This document shows positions 1-11,034 of a DNA stretch of 64,000 nt, in pieces. The translations under genes and the position numbers were made by a program. The first letter of the stretch is position 1. Every line of letters begins with the position of its first letter. The stretch comes from Pardosa pseudoannulata. Taxonomy: Eukaryota > Arthropoda > Arachnida > Araneae > Lycosidae. The stretch is from positions 95,373,870 to 95,437,869 of the forward strand of contig CM063498.1 in the NCBI GenBank assembly GCA_032207245.1, read 5' to 3'. The notes beneath the pieces are model-generated. The model ran no database searches and was not told where the DNA came from. It saw nothing but the letters and a program-made list of their open reading frames with translations.

Positions 1-870
1 GTGTCATTGGAAACAGAGTGAAAGACATTTGGTTGATACTACTAGATTCGATCATTTTACCACTAAGATAACTAATAGTCTGTAATCCTTCTAAAAAAGT
101 CTATACTCAAATCACAAACATTGGTTCTAAATGCTAAGTACCAGCTATTCAGCTACTGGGTAAGTTTGGTTGGTTTGAAACTCTACGGTCGACTGTCTTT
201 GTTACAGGACTACGTCGAACGATGGTTTAACCATAGGCGAACCGAGGGTGGGGCGGGAGATACAGAGAAGCTCCAGGCCTCTGATGAAGCCTGGAAAAGA
301 TTTTAAACATGTGTACTGCAATGTACAGGAGTAAGAAAAAATCTGGAACGAAAATTTAGAAATTCATGTAAAAAATTGCCTGCAGTTGAGGTCTCAAATG
401 CATCTACATGGATAAATTTTTATGATGTCTGATATGAACAAGTCTGTTATTCCAGGACTACATATTTGTGAGTATATTTCAGAATATACTTTAAGATTAA
501 GTATTATTCTTTTTAAAAATTACATAATTTGACTCCTTTAATTACTCGATAATTAAATCTTAAGAGTATTTATATAAAAGCAAAATTATATAATTTTGAA
601 AATATTTATATTTGTATTCAAAATCTTTATAACAACCTTCAAAACCGTAATTCAAAATGAGGAAATTTTAAGGACCTTTGAGGATTGCACATTTGTTTAT
701 AAGATAATTGAATTACAGTTAAAACTGTACATATCTAATTTTTCTCTTGCTTTTTTTTGCTTTCTTTGTTTTGAATATTTCCCCTGCAAAATCTCTATAT
801 CTCTAAATCCGAACTCAGTCATTTGTAAAAGTAGGGTCATTATCTGCAATCAAGAATGGTTTTCTTCTAG
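1..870. other. AT-rich non-coding stretch with a possible SINE scrap
   Basis: No coding signal is visible. Around 163-205 the order of motifs (GTTTGG, then CTACGGTCGACTG) matches the tail end of the tRNA-derived SINE family found elsewhere in the window, but the match stops after about 40 bases. This may be a truncated 3' end of a SINE. The rest is simple AT-rich sequence. Confidence 0.35.
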
Positions 871-924
871 CTGTATTTGGGCAGAAGGCACAGATTTCGG
901 AAAGGGGGCAATAAATTGACGGCA

Positions 925-1240
925 ATACAATTGAAATACACAATGATGGATGGCAAAGATTCGATTGCAGTAAGTAAAATGCTTGAAGTGGATGCATCTC
1001 TCGAGGAGTTTATAAATGTGGACAATTGTCTTGCTACTTCTAGAAGTTTAACGAAAAGGCAGTCAAAGTAGTGCTAGTTCATTCTGACAATGATGAGGAT
1101 GAAACAGAGGAGGATACAGATACTCCAAAGGTCACACTCCAAAAAATGCGGAGAAGGTAATTGATAACCTAAGAAAATGCTGGAAGCAAAGAAGGCCGTC
1201 GGTAAAGATGGTTTTCCCGCCTTGGCCAAAATAAGAATTA
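925..1240 (+). pseudogene. Degenerate pogo/Tigger transposase C-terminal remnant
   Basis: Translating the plus strand gives a segment ending in LEEFINVDNCLATSRSLT, then a frameshift, then an acidic DNDEDETEEDTDTPKVT stretch followed by a helix-like AEKVIDNLRK segment. This order (SxEEFIxVDxxxATxxxLT, acidic linker, terminal amphipathic helix) is typical of the C-terminus of Tigger/pogo transposases. The element at the right edge of this window has the same layout in EIDESVVTSGTL and AEKVIETLRIFL. The DDE core is not visible, and frameshifts and stops break the frame, so this is a dead fragment. The terminal inverted repeats were not found. Confidence 0.55.
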
Positions 1241-1464
1241 AAGCTCAAATGAAAAATGTTAGACATCTAACTGTATTAACAGACGTATTTAACTGAATTA
1301 TGTAACTTTATTTTCATTTTGATTATTGTGTTAAATTATTTTATTTACTGAATATGCATCCACCGCTCTGGAATAAATATAAAAAATTTTAAAACATATC
1401 TCGAAAATTTTCCATCCCCAGGAAGTTAGAGGATTGACCGGATATTGCAATGTACATTATGTAA

Positions 1465-1997
1465 CAGGGGTGGCCAAGCTTCTTGATAGTCCGAGCCATT
1501 TTTCAAAATTTGAAATTTTTTGCGAGCAGCAATTAAATACGTTATTTAAAAAGGTATGAAAAAAAGGCATTAAAAAAGGTTTTTTTTTTTTTTACAGAAA
1601 TTGTATTTATTGAATGTTATTTGAAAGTTCTTCATTTTTTAATTTTTCAAGGAAATTTTTGAATTGTCGATGATTTTTCGCATTGGTGAGACTAATCTAC
1701 AACGTGTTACACTGTTTTCATAACATCAGGATATTTTAAATATTTTGTAACGAGATGTTCTCGGTGAATTATGCAGTGAATCCGTGTGAATTGGGGAATT
1801 TGAGAATCATATCTTAAAAGGACAATAAGATCGATTTTTTTTTTTTACCTAGCATTGCCAGAACTTCATCAGTTGTAATAATTTTTTAAAATATAATAAC
1901 ATAAAAATGAAAAGAGAACTCGAGCACATTTATCGAGAGCGACAAATAATCCTTCAAAGAGCAGCATGTGGCTCGCGCGACGTAGGTTGTCCACCCG
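1465..1997. mobile_element. Non-autonomous or decayed hAT element (533 bp)
   Basis: The left end reads CAGGGGTGGCCAAGCTT and the right end, read inverted, begins CGGGTGGACAACCT, a degraded match to the left terminus. The 8 bases before the left end (TTATGTAA, 1457-1464) and after the right end (TTATATAA, 1998-2005) agree at 7 of 8 positions, the target-site duplication length of hAT elements. Termini beginning CAGGGGTxG are typical of hAT families. Inside are poly-T runs and only broken reading frames, so no transposase is supported. Confidence 0.6.
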
Positions 1998-2007
1998 TTA
2001 TATAAAA

Positions 2008-2008
2008 T

Positions 2009-2079
<71 letters not shown>

Positions 2080-2688
2080 TCTATTTATCTATTTATTTAT
2101 TTATTTATTTATGTATTTATTTATTTATAAATTTATTTATTTATTTATAAAATTTATTTATTTATTTATAAAATTTATTTATTTATTTATAAAATTTATT
2201 TATTTATTTATAAATTTATTTATTTATAAATTTATTTATAAATTTATTTATTTATAAATTTTATTTATTTATAAATTTATTTATTTATTTATTTATAAAT
2301 TTATTTATTTATTTATAAATTTATTTATTTATTTATAAATTTATTTATTTATTTATAAATTTATTTATTTATTTATAAATTTATTTAATTATTTATTTAT
2401 TTATTTATAAAATTTATTTATTTATTTATAAATTTATTCATTTATAAATTTATTTATTTATTTATAAATTTTATTTATTTATAAATTTAGTTATTTATTT
2501 ATAAATTTAGTTGTTTATTTATAAATTTATTTATTTATTTATTTATAAATTTATTTATTTATTTATAAATTTATTTATTTATAAATTTGTTTATTTATTT
2601 ATTAATTTATTTATTTATTTATTTATTTATTTATCTATCTATTTATCTATCTATTTATCTATTTATCTATATTTATTTATTTATATAC
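2008..2688. repeat. (TTTA)n microsatellite with TAAA/AATT interruptions
   Basis: Nearly 700 bases of TTTA units, interrupted at semi-regular intervals by TATAAATTTA or TATAAAATTTA, and passing into CTAT-containing units near the right end (2630-2680). The long reading frame inside (a run of Leu/Phe/Ile/Tyr) is an artefact of the repeat. It starts immediately beside the right target-site duplication of the hAT relic at 1465-1997. Confidence 0.97.
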
Positions 2689-3340
2689 GATTTTTCTAGT
2701 AATACGTGCAAAGTACAATACACTAGTTCAAAAACGTTATGAGAAAATGATATACTGTATTGGTGGTGTTTAAGAAAACTTGCTATTTTTTCGAAAATTT
2801 AAGAATCACTGTAAACATTTTATTTGTTTTATATTTTAGAATCCAACTTAACGCATATTATAGAAAGTAAAATTTCTTAACAATTCCTTAAAAATTTTAA
2901 ATTTTTAAAAGATTTTAGAATTTAAACTTGTTAAATCATTCCGGAAAGCAATGCGCCAGATGGCGTCCCAGTCGTTTGATGTACTTGAGGAGTTGTTGTG
3001 TTTTGGGAATGGTGTGAACATGACGCCGAAACGCTGGCTCGAATTGCTTTTATTAAAGATTTAGTTTTGTGACATTTAGTACTGGTCTCTTTAGCATCGT
3101 GTCATGTTTTAGTTACAGTCCACTGATCACTTTGTCGATAACAAAACTTTTTTAAACAATATTATTGTTTCCGAAATATCCATTGACATCTATTAAAGCC
3201 TTTTGCATAATATTGTGCATGAATCATCGTCTCTAAAATTATATTTTATAAAAATAATTTATTCTTACAGAGAAAAGCAATGTAATTTATTTTAATAAAT
3301 TAAGTACAAATAAGCAACTTGTTTTATGTGCAGTTTTATA
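2689..3340. other. Non-coding stretch, nothing recognised
   Basis: AT-rich sequence with no reading frame, repeat or splice-supported exon that I can support. Confidence 0.6.
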
Positions 3341-3348
3341 CTAGATAC

Positions 3349-4583
3349 CAGGGCTTCGAACCGTAATTTTTTTTGTTCCGGTTTTCGTTCCGGTTCAACT
3401 AAAAATTTAATATCGGTTCAGTTCCGGTTTTCGCTCCGCCAAAAATAACTGTTTTCGTTTCAGTTCCAAATGAATAATTTCATTTTATGTATATTCTTAT
3501 TTGTACTAAAAATATAATTCTATCATAGACAAAAAATGTAATTCTATCAAAATTTAGAAGATTTTATTCTTTTTTTAATTGGTACACTATGTGAATTGAC
3601 GCAAACAGCAGGTACGATAAGAGCGGCGAGCATTGGCATTGTTATCCATTATCAAAATCGCATTTGACAACTAGGTTCATGATTACCCACATTCGTCGTT
3701 TGACTCTCACATCGTGCACTTGGCCTTGCAATAATTATGTAAAAAATATATTATTTATTTAACATATGAAAATTGCCTCTAATTATTAATATATCTTCTA
3801 ACGTGGTTTCACTGAGATTACTTCTGTTGTCTCGGAGAATAAATTTCAAACCTGAAAACGCTCTTTCAACACTAACTTGTGTAGCTGGAGCTGCCAAAAC
3901 CATCATTGCAATCTTATACAAGTGCGGATATGTAATTTTATTCTCTTCCAAGAAATCTAAAATATTATGCTTTATATCAAGCCTTCGTACATTGTCAAAA
4001 TTATTTAAAATGAATTCAATGTCAATCTCGGTAGAAATAGAGGTTCTATGTGTTTTTATTACTGCCAATTCTTTACTATTACGAAACATTTGAATCGCCG
4101 CCATTACCAAACACCCATTTGATGCGCAGAAGATTTGATAGATGCTTCATGCTACGTCACTTAGGGCCTCTCCTGTCTATTTACTCCTCCCTGATCTAAA
4201 CAGTCTATACAAACATCACATGATCACATGCTGAGATGTGAAAAATAAAATATAACTCGATATTTTTCTTAAAAAATCATCTATACTTCTAGTTTAATCA
4301 ACTGAATTAAATGTCTTCTACAAGTAGTTTCATGCGAAACTGAAACAGAAAAATACTAGTGAATATCAAAATAGGAAATCGAGAAGCAGTATACATGTAA
4401 TGATAATTATAAAGTTGACGTTAAATTAGAAAATATTGATAAGTTGGTAACAGTAACAAAATGACTGAAAGATATAACGAACCGAAATAAACCGATATTT
4501 TTTTTCGGTCCAGTTCCGGTTTTCGTTCCGACCAAAATAACGGTTTTTTCCGGTCTTCGGTTCAGTTCCGGTTCGAAGCCCTG
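3349..4583 (-). mobile_element. hAT transposon, 1235 bp, internally deleted, with perfect 8-bp TSD
   Basis: The termini are perfect inverted repeats: CAGGGCTTCGAACC at the left and its complement GGTTCGAAGCCCTG at the right. They are flanked by the identical 8-mer CTAGATAC (3341-3348 and 4584-4591), the target-site duplication expected of a hAT transposon. Inside both ends lie repeated subterminal motifs of the form GGTTC(A/C)GTTCCGGTTTTCG. The interior carries only the C-terminal part of a transposase on the minus strand, so this copy cannot move itself. A shorter sibling lies at 25519-26303. The perfect TSD and termini suggest a fairly recent insertion. Confidence 0.93.
3751..4104 (-). pseudogene. 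hAT transposase C-terminal dimerisation domain (fragment)
   Basis: About 118 residues on the minus strand. The segment around MMVLAAPATQVSVERAFSGLK is the hallmark of the hAT C-terminal dimerisation domain, in which a small-residue stretch is followed by SVERAFS and then a hydrophobic helix (SETTLEDILIIRGN). An ATG lies at 4102-4104, but the open frame continues upstream about 20 codons to a TGA. The zinc-finger N-terminus and the DDE catalytic core are missing, because the element is too short to hold them. It sits wholly within the hAT element at 3349-4583. It is a broken gene rather than a domesticated one, although the domain itself is intact. Confidence 0.88.
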
Positions 4584-4615
4584 CTAGATACTATGGAAAA
4601 TTTGGAAAAAAATTT

Positions 4616-4622
<7 letters not shown>

Positions 4623-4665
<43 letters not shown>
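4623..4665. repeat. Poly(A) tract
   Basis: An uninterrupted run of about 43 A, shortly after the right target-site duplication of the hAT element. No retrotransposon body could be recognised upstream of it. Confidence 0.95.
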
Positions 4666-4668
<3 letters not shown>

Positions 4669-4821
4669 TGTATTCTTACTGTAAGAGATTCAAGGGAAAA
4701 CAATGAGATAACAAAAGAAATATTTCATTAGCTTTAAGTAAATACATCGGTGAAAAACAATTTGTAAATAACTTTTTAAACATTGAAGATACAAACTTCA
4801 AAATTTTGCATCCATGTGTGC

Positions 4822-5347
4822 ATAGTGGCGTAGGAGAGTTGGTGCAAGGTGAAAGGCCTGCACTAGGGAACTAGCTTTGAAGGAGTGATGTCATTCTCTA
4901 CCTTAGATACTTCGTCAATTGAAAAAAATGCAGCTAAAGATATAATTTTGATTACTTAGTGTCAAAATTTTCAGACAGATTATCTTCTCTTTAAATTTTT
5001 AAGTATTACATGAAAGTACAATTGGATGAATTAGACATTGAAAAACGGAACCTGTAAACAAATGAGTTTTTATTAAATTGTAATGCAATTATCACATTAT
5101 TATTATTGTCACAATAGCGTGCTAGATGCTATTTCTCGGATAAAAATTTCTTATACTGCGCATTAAACTGATCTATTTATTAAAAGGCATTTTCCTTTTT
5201 AATTCATAAAGATTTGTATACAAAATATTTTTTTCTTTACATTGACGAATTGAATTTAAAAAAAAAACTCGATTTTATTTTACATTTTGGTGGATATGAG
5301 AAGAGCAAATTTAAACTCTGCACCGGGCACTTATCTACGTAACCGAG
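4822..5347. mobile_element. Possible MITE with imperfect terminal inverted repeats
   Basis: The left end has AGTGGCGTAGGAGAGTTGG then TGCAAGG. The right end read inverted has GGTTACGTAGATAAG followed by CCGGTGCAGAG, so a GTAG...AGT...GGTGCA pattern appears at both ends in opposite orientation. No clear target-site duplication was found, and the interior is AT-rich without coding potential. The boundaries are approximate. Confidence 0.3.
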
Positions 5348-5898
5348 TGTACAGGTTAAAAAAATGATTTAATACAGTAAAAAAATTGCAATAATTTGAT
5401 CATGTTTTGGATTCCTTGTCCCCTATAACCATTTAATGTCTAGCTTCTTATTTTAGATACCGCTAAAAAAAAATAGCTTGTAGAATTTTTATGTTTTCCT
5501 TCTGAGAGTAAGTGCAAGGCAGTCTTAAAAGAAATCTACAAAATTTTCAAGTAATTTCTACTTATACATTTTCACCATTTGCATAGACACTGATTGTTTA
5601 AACAGCGCACATAAATTTACTTTTTCGATTCATAGATTAAATCATGAACATTTGCTTTATCTATTACAAAACTCCATTTTGAAGTTCTAATTTTACATGT
5701 AATATCAAATTTTTCATGAAGTTTTTCCTTTTTCATAAATAGCATCCTATGATATTTAAAACAATAAGTGATCACTAACGTGATGTGATGTAGTATTCAA
5801 AATTGTTTAAAATTCATATTTATTTCTTCTGTGCAGTCCATAGTAAGTTAGATTTAAGATATGCTTTGATACGTAATAGGCAGAAATAACTCGGGCAT
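5348..5898. other. Non-coding stretch, nothing recognised
   Basis: AT-rich sequence with no supported feature. Confidence 0.55.
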
Positions 5899-5902
5899 TT
5901 AA

Positions 5903-6748
5903 CCCATATTGGACCACTGTCCTATAAACAGGACATCAAATAAAATTCCATTTAATAATAAAGTTATAAATATTTTCTGAGTGGATTTTATTGTAACACC
6001 TTTAAAATAAACACACTTTAGCATAGTAACAAAAAAAAACTGAGAAATCAAATTGTATTGTAAAATTTATTTTCAGCAACCTCTTAAAAATTGTCATTTT
6101 TTAATCTTTAATTTTATATTTATTATTATTATTTTTTTAAACATTGTGGAGGTTACTTTTAGTTTAAAAACAGACCTAATAATGTAGCTGAAAGTTTTTG
6201 CTGAAAAATATATTTTTCATGAGTATTTTGTAAGTATAAAAAAAGGTGCCCTAAAATTAAGACGACGGTCCAATCTTGATTATTTTTCTATGAATTCGAT
6301 ATTGCATTGATAGCGCACATTATTTTCTTATCCTTCAACGAAAACCAGTTCAAACACCTGTTCACACACCTGGACACACCAAGGGATAAACAGATGTCTA
6401 TTCTATTCAGAAAACTTCAGATTTTTTGCAAGATAAACTTACTCTCTTACTGCCAGTTCAATAACTGCAAGAGAAAATCTACAACAGTATGCTTAAAATG
6501 TAATGTTGGACTTTCTTTTCACTGTTTTCTCTGTCATCTATGAATCAGCCTAATGGAATGTAAGTGATATTTGTTATGTTTTAGTAGTGTAATGGACCGT
6601 TGTTCTATTTAGAGGACAGCAATTACATAAAAAATTAAAAATATTTTTTCAAAATTTTGGTTTTATATACTTAGTTACACCATATTAATAATATGGATTA
6701 AGTTTTAATAACTTACAGCAATATTTAGTTGGTATGGTACAATATGGG
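5903..6748 (+). mobile_element. piggyBac-family transposon, 846 bp, internally deleted
   Basis: The ends are CCCATATTGGACCA at the left and TGGTACAATATGGG at the right, a 14-bp terminal inverted repeat with one mismatch. Both sides are flanked by TTAA (5899-5902 and 6749-6752), the invariant piggyBac target site. Subterminal sequences include the short palindrome GTCCTATAAACAGGAC near the left end and a related GGACAGC motif near the right. The interior keeps only the cysteine-rich tail of a transposase, so the copy is non-autonomous. Confidence 0.88.
6307..6543 (+). pseudogene. piggyBac transposase C-terminal cysteine-rich domain (remnant)
   Basis: The last 30 or so residues contain YCQFNNCKRKSTTVCLKCNV followed by GLSFHCFLCH and a stop. 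This pattern (Cys pair, basic KRK, then CxxC-V-L then CFxxCH) matches the C-terminal zinc-binding domain that ends piggyBac transposases. The preceding 45 residues resemble degraded transposase sequence. The frame has no ATG at its beginning, and the DDD catalytic core is absent from the element. It lies between TTAA-flanked inverted repeats, about 200 bp before the right end, as expected for the transposase 3' end. Confidence 0.78.
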
Positions 6749-6759
6749 TTAAGGGTTAA

Positions 6760-7900
6760 GGTAAACGACTTTGCACGCCTAAAAGTAAGCAAATGTATTA
6801 AAGTTGCCAGAGAAGTGTACTAGCTTTAGAACATCTTACTCCACCAAGAGCAGTAATCTTCATAAGTGTATAATAGTTCATGCACAAGCATATTCATACA
6901 CTTACTAGCTTACAAGCACTCACGATTCCGCGAAATTCACTTACGGCAATCACACGATTACAAGACAAAACCTTAAGTAACTGGGTTAGAATTTTGCTGC
7001 TGCACATTCACGCCTCTACTTCTAGTCGGAGAAATTACCAAGCCCATTACAAATCGCAAGCAGTAGATCAATTAATATGCGCCCGAAAATAAATGCCATC
7101 TCAAAGACATGCCAATGATCATTACACGCGATCATTATTACGCAAGACGCGCTTTCAAATGGTAAAAATTGGGCGCGCTAACTGACGAGGCGATAATAAC
7201 TAAAAGATGAGGAAGTAAATAGCGTAGTTTTTCATTGTCACCGAGCAATTTGGCGAAAAGTTTTTGACAACTGACGTAATGCTCTATAACGGCTGATAGC
7301 ATCAGAAGACTGATGAAGGAGTATTAGAATAATTTAATAAATGGGACAAACGAGTTGGGAGAGAAAGAGAGCTGGCGCAAGAAAAATATCGGTACTTTTG
7401 CTATCTGCATTTCTAAGGAGTGATACAGACGAAAAGATCAAAACAGTTCACGGCGAAATTCCTTTCCGAATACGTTAATTACAGAAGTGAAAAGATTTCG
7501 ATGTTGTGAGCTGAAGATGCATTTTACGAAACATGATTTCAGATATTAATGACTAGACATTGATTCAAATGTTTTGCATTTTTAAAGAATTCCGTTTTAT
7601 TTAGTTAGTATAAGCTGTATTATCGTAGATTTATTATGATTATTTCGTAAAACAAAAATTTAGGTACTAATATTAAATTGATTTTCTAAGTAAAAATCAG
7701 GTGTGATGTTGACTACTCGTGAATGTTCCTGGGACTCACTGTGTTTTAAAAACCGAAAATAAAAAAAATCATGGTTTCGCCAAAATCATGGGTTCTTAAA
7801 AAGTGAAAGAAGCTTTTCGTAAGAGTAAAGCATTTGAAGTTATTCATAATAATTTCAAATGATTCACTCACTTAGTAAGCAATTATATCTATAAATAATA
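6760..7900. other. Non-coding stretch, nothing recognised
   Basis: The part around 6860-7300 is somewhat less AT-rich than its surroundings, with scattered GCGC words, but I see no splice-supported exon and no family match in the short frames. Confidence 0.5.
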
Positions 7901-8481
7901 CGAATGTTGCGACATAAGTCATGACAATTATATTTTTTTCTTGTAGATATGTGAACGGATCACAATCGTATATATGTCATGTTGAAGTTCTGCAGGCATA
8001 ATGTGTATGCAGAACAACAGATGGCTCTGTGATAGCTGGTAGTAGCACAGCGATGATTGAAATCCATCGGTGAGTGCCGTGCGAGATGGGAGTAACCTGT
8101 GTGAGCAGCGCTTACATCAAAATAGCCGTTATCCGAGGAAGAAATGCGATAGAATGTCACAGTGAATTAGTGGAAGCACTTGGTAATAATGCCCTACTAT
8201 ACCGTACAGTAGCATGGTGAGTAGGAAATTTTCAACAAGGATCAGCGGCTATTTTGATGTAACCGCGCTGATCAACGCGGGTTACTTCCATCTCGCACGA
8301 CACTCACCAACTAACAGATTTCACAACAATCTCTGTGCTACTACCAGATATCACAGAGCCATCTGCTGTTCTGCATACACACTATGCCTGCAGAACTTCC
8401 ACACGACACACAGACGTTTGTTATCCGTTCATATACCTACAAGAAAAGAAATAGTTGCCATGACTTATGCCCCAACCCTCG
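7901..8481. repeat. Foldback element: two ~240-bp inverted arms with a ~104-bp spacer
   Basis: The left arm (7901-8134) and the reverse complement of the right arm (8239-8481) align over nearly their whole length with roughly 80-85 percent identity by eye. Shared blocks include GAAGTTCTGCAGGCATA, GTGTATGCAGAAC, AGATGGCTCTGTGATA, CTGGTAGTAGCACAG, GTGCGAGATGG and ACATCAAAATAGCCG. Short frames on both arms encode the same peptide segments (GYFDV, RHSP, CSAYTLCLQNF), which reflects the inverted duplication rather than a gene. No clear target-site duplication was found. A transcript through this region would form a long imperfect hairpin. Confidence 0.88.
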
Positions 8482-8483
8482 TG

Positions 8484-8709
8484 TGTGTATATATAGATTT
8501 ATTAATATATAAATATTATATATTTATTAATATTATATATTTATAAATATTATATATTTATTTATATTATATATTTATATTTTATATTTATTAATATTAT
8601 GTATTTATATATATATATTTATTTATATTATATATATTATATATTTATTAATATTATATATTTATAAATATTATATATTTATTTATATTTTATATTTATT
8701 AATATTATA

Positions 8710-8745
<36 letters not shown>
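8484..8745. repeat. AT-rich microsatellite (TATATTTATTAATAT and TA units)
   Basis: Irregular repeats of ATATTTATTAATATTAT and pure TA dinucleotides, ending in a run of about 35 bases of TA then ACACAC. It directly abuts the right arm of the foldback repeat. Confidence 0.93.
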
Positions 8746-8749
<4 letters not shown>

Positions 8750-8755
<6 letters not shown>

Positions 8756-11030
8756 AAGGCCAGTTCTAGGCTATTAGCTACATGCGTACAAGGCCGTATT
8801 TGACAGTCTTCTATGCCTGCATGCAAAATAGTTTTGGGCACCCTTTATCAATACATAATACCTAGTAGATATTCTGTTGGTTACCCTATAAATTTGGTCG
8901 CCTGCGTGCATGCCAGCACTACATACCTACTATCCCCGGCACGTATAAACTGAATAATTCAATTTAGGTCGACAATATAATATGAATGTAATTATTAAAT
9001 GAAAAAATAATTACAATTTTGCAACTGGTGGGAGTCTGCCGTAAAATTAAAAGATGTTTATATACATCTAAAAATTCTGTTGCAAAGAATAACTTACTAA
9101 ACTAGTAACAATGGTAGTTTTTCTTTTTCTTTTTTTTTTTTTTTTCAAAAATAGATTTGTAAAAATACACAATATTAACACGCATTTTATTGTGCCGAAA
9201 CAATACAAACGCGTTAATTATCTTAATTAAAGATATTGTTCTATATATGGTGCATTTAAAATTTACCGTAATGTAAATTCATATTTCCTTTTTCTGATGG
9301 GAACTAAGTAAACTGTTAGGAATACTTAGTGTACTTAACCAGTTGTTAAATACGTAATTATATATCCAATCCTTGAAGTTTGAAAAATTACTTAATTTTA
9401 CGTGTTCAAGGAGCCTACTTTTTTGTGTGTGTGCATATTGGATTTTTTTCTTTTACATTTCATCTTACTTTATTATATTCCTCTTATGTAAATTTTGAGT
9501 AAATTTCTTCTACTTGAAGTCAATCAGCCAGAATTGTATAAAAGACGTGTTTTATTCTGTGGCTGTTTGCTGTATAGCGTTAAATACTAAACGAGGGTAA
9601 TGTTGTTAATTTAAATCACATTTAAATAAACCTAATATTTTTAAGAGTGATATTGCTTTTGTTAATCACACCTATAACCACGTTCTGCTACAAAATGTCA
9701 CATACGACTGACACAAACTAACGTTGCATTTTTTTTCTGATTAAATTCACATCTAAAATTCGCGAAGTGAATACTCTAAATGGGATATAACACATCACGT
9801 TGTTATGATACAAGTGTCAGGTTTTTTTACGTGACAATCATGTGTTTAGTCAAGTGACATTCTGGCATTTTAGCCCATATGCACCTTCGATAGACTTTTG
9901 TTATTGATACAGGCACCAAGATTACTCTTTTTTCCCACAGAAATTATTTCGATGAGCTTATTTTAACAACAGTTATAAATACATAAAATAACATTAGGTA
10001 TAATACGTTTTCACCAGCCAGTATATAATAGTTTAGAAAATATGATTAAGCACTATAATCCTGAAAAATTTCAGAGAGCTGCACTACACAAACTCAAAAT
10101 AAATTAGCATCCTAAGACTCACGTATTACTACAGATTTAAACAAAGAAAACACAATGAGTTTAACAAAAGCTAACGTTAATTACACTTAACGACTTTTTA
10201 CAGACACAAAGGTAACTGTTTATTACATGTAAGCAAACTATGTTTGCGTCACCATCAGAGAAGATGCCAAGTTTTGTTTTCTGCGGAAACAAATGTGTAA
10301 TTTGGTGATAGAACAAAGAACTACATTTAAATTGTTCAACCTACGCATCTTCACATTTATTTGCTTTTCTTCAATTTCTAATTTATTAAGTTTAAAACTA
10401 ATTTAAATTATGCATATCACTCGTAATTGTTAATTATCAGTTTTCCTGCTAAATTGATTTTTCCAGTAACATTTAATTTATTATTATTAATCTAACCATT
10501 TTTACTACTTACAGAAGCATTTTTGGGGTTGTACCCACACTTCTATTTTTCTTTTAAAAACGATTTAGAAAACTTCTCCCTCACTCCCGATGCAGCAGGC
10601 ACAATAAACCAGCAGTCACCAAATGGTGGTCCATGGACCATCAGTGGTCAGTGACAATTTTTTGATGGTCAGCAGATATAAAGGATGATTATTATAAGAT
10701 GCAACAAAATTAACAAAAGATTTCATCAACATTCAGCTTTTCGAAAGAAAACATCACTGTAGCAAACGCGGTTGGCTGAAGGAGGTATACAAATGTTTAT
10801 CAATTTTGATGACAAGAAAGATGGATCTCAATCAGCAAGTGGTATCTACTATTCAACATACACTCAAGAGCCAAAACATGACCACCCCTACATTTTGCAA
10901 TGAACTCGCCTGGATGACGTGGAAGGCACGTGATCAGGTGGAAGTGGTATTTAACTGCTGCTGGAGAGTCTGAAGAATCATTCTTTCACTTACTTCTGTA
11001 TGTTATGAGAAAGGCTGCGGATCTAAGCGA
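8750..11030. other. Non-coding stretch, nothing firmly recognised
   Basis: Mostly AT-rich. A short palindromic block near 10620-10665 (GGTGGTCCATGGACCATCAG) sits about 400 bp upstream of the Tc1-like pseudogene, but I could not show that it is the element's terminus. Confidence 0.5.
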
Positions 11031-11034
11031 TTTT

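Noticed and set aside
2511..2699. Open frame of Leu/Phe/Ile/Tyr repeats
   Set aside because: It is the translation of the TTTA microsatellite; there is no independent coding evidence.
8214..8546. 110-residue open frame, similar to a frame on the other strand at 7960-8160
   Set aside because: The similarity is fully explained by the two arms of the foldback repeat, and the right end runs into AT microsatellite.
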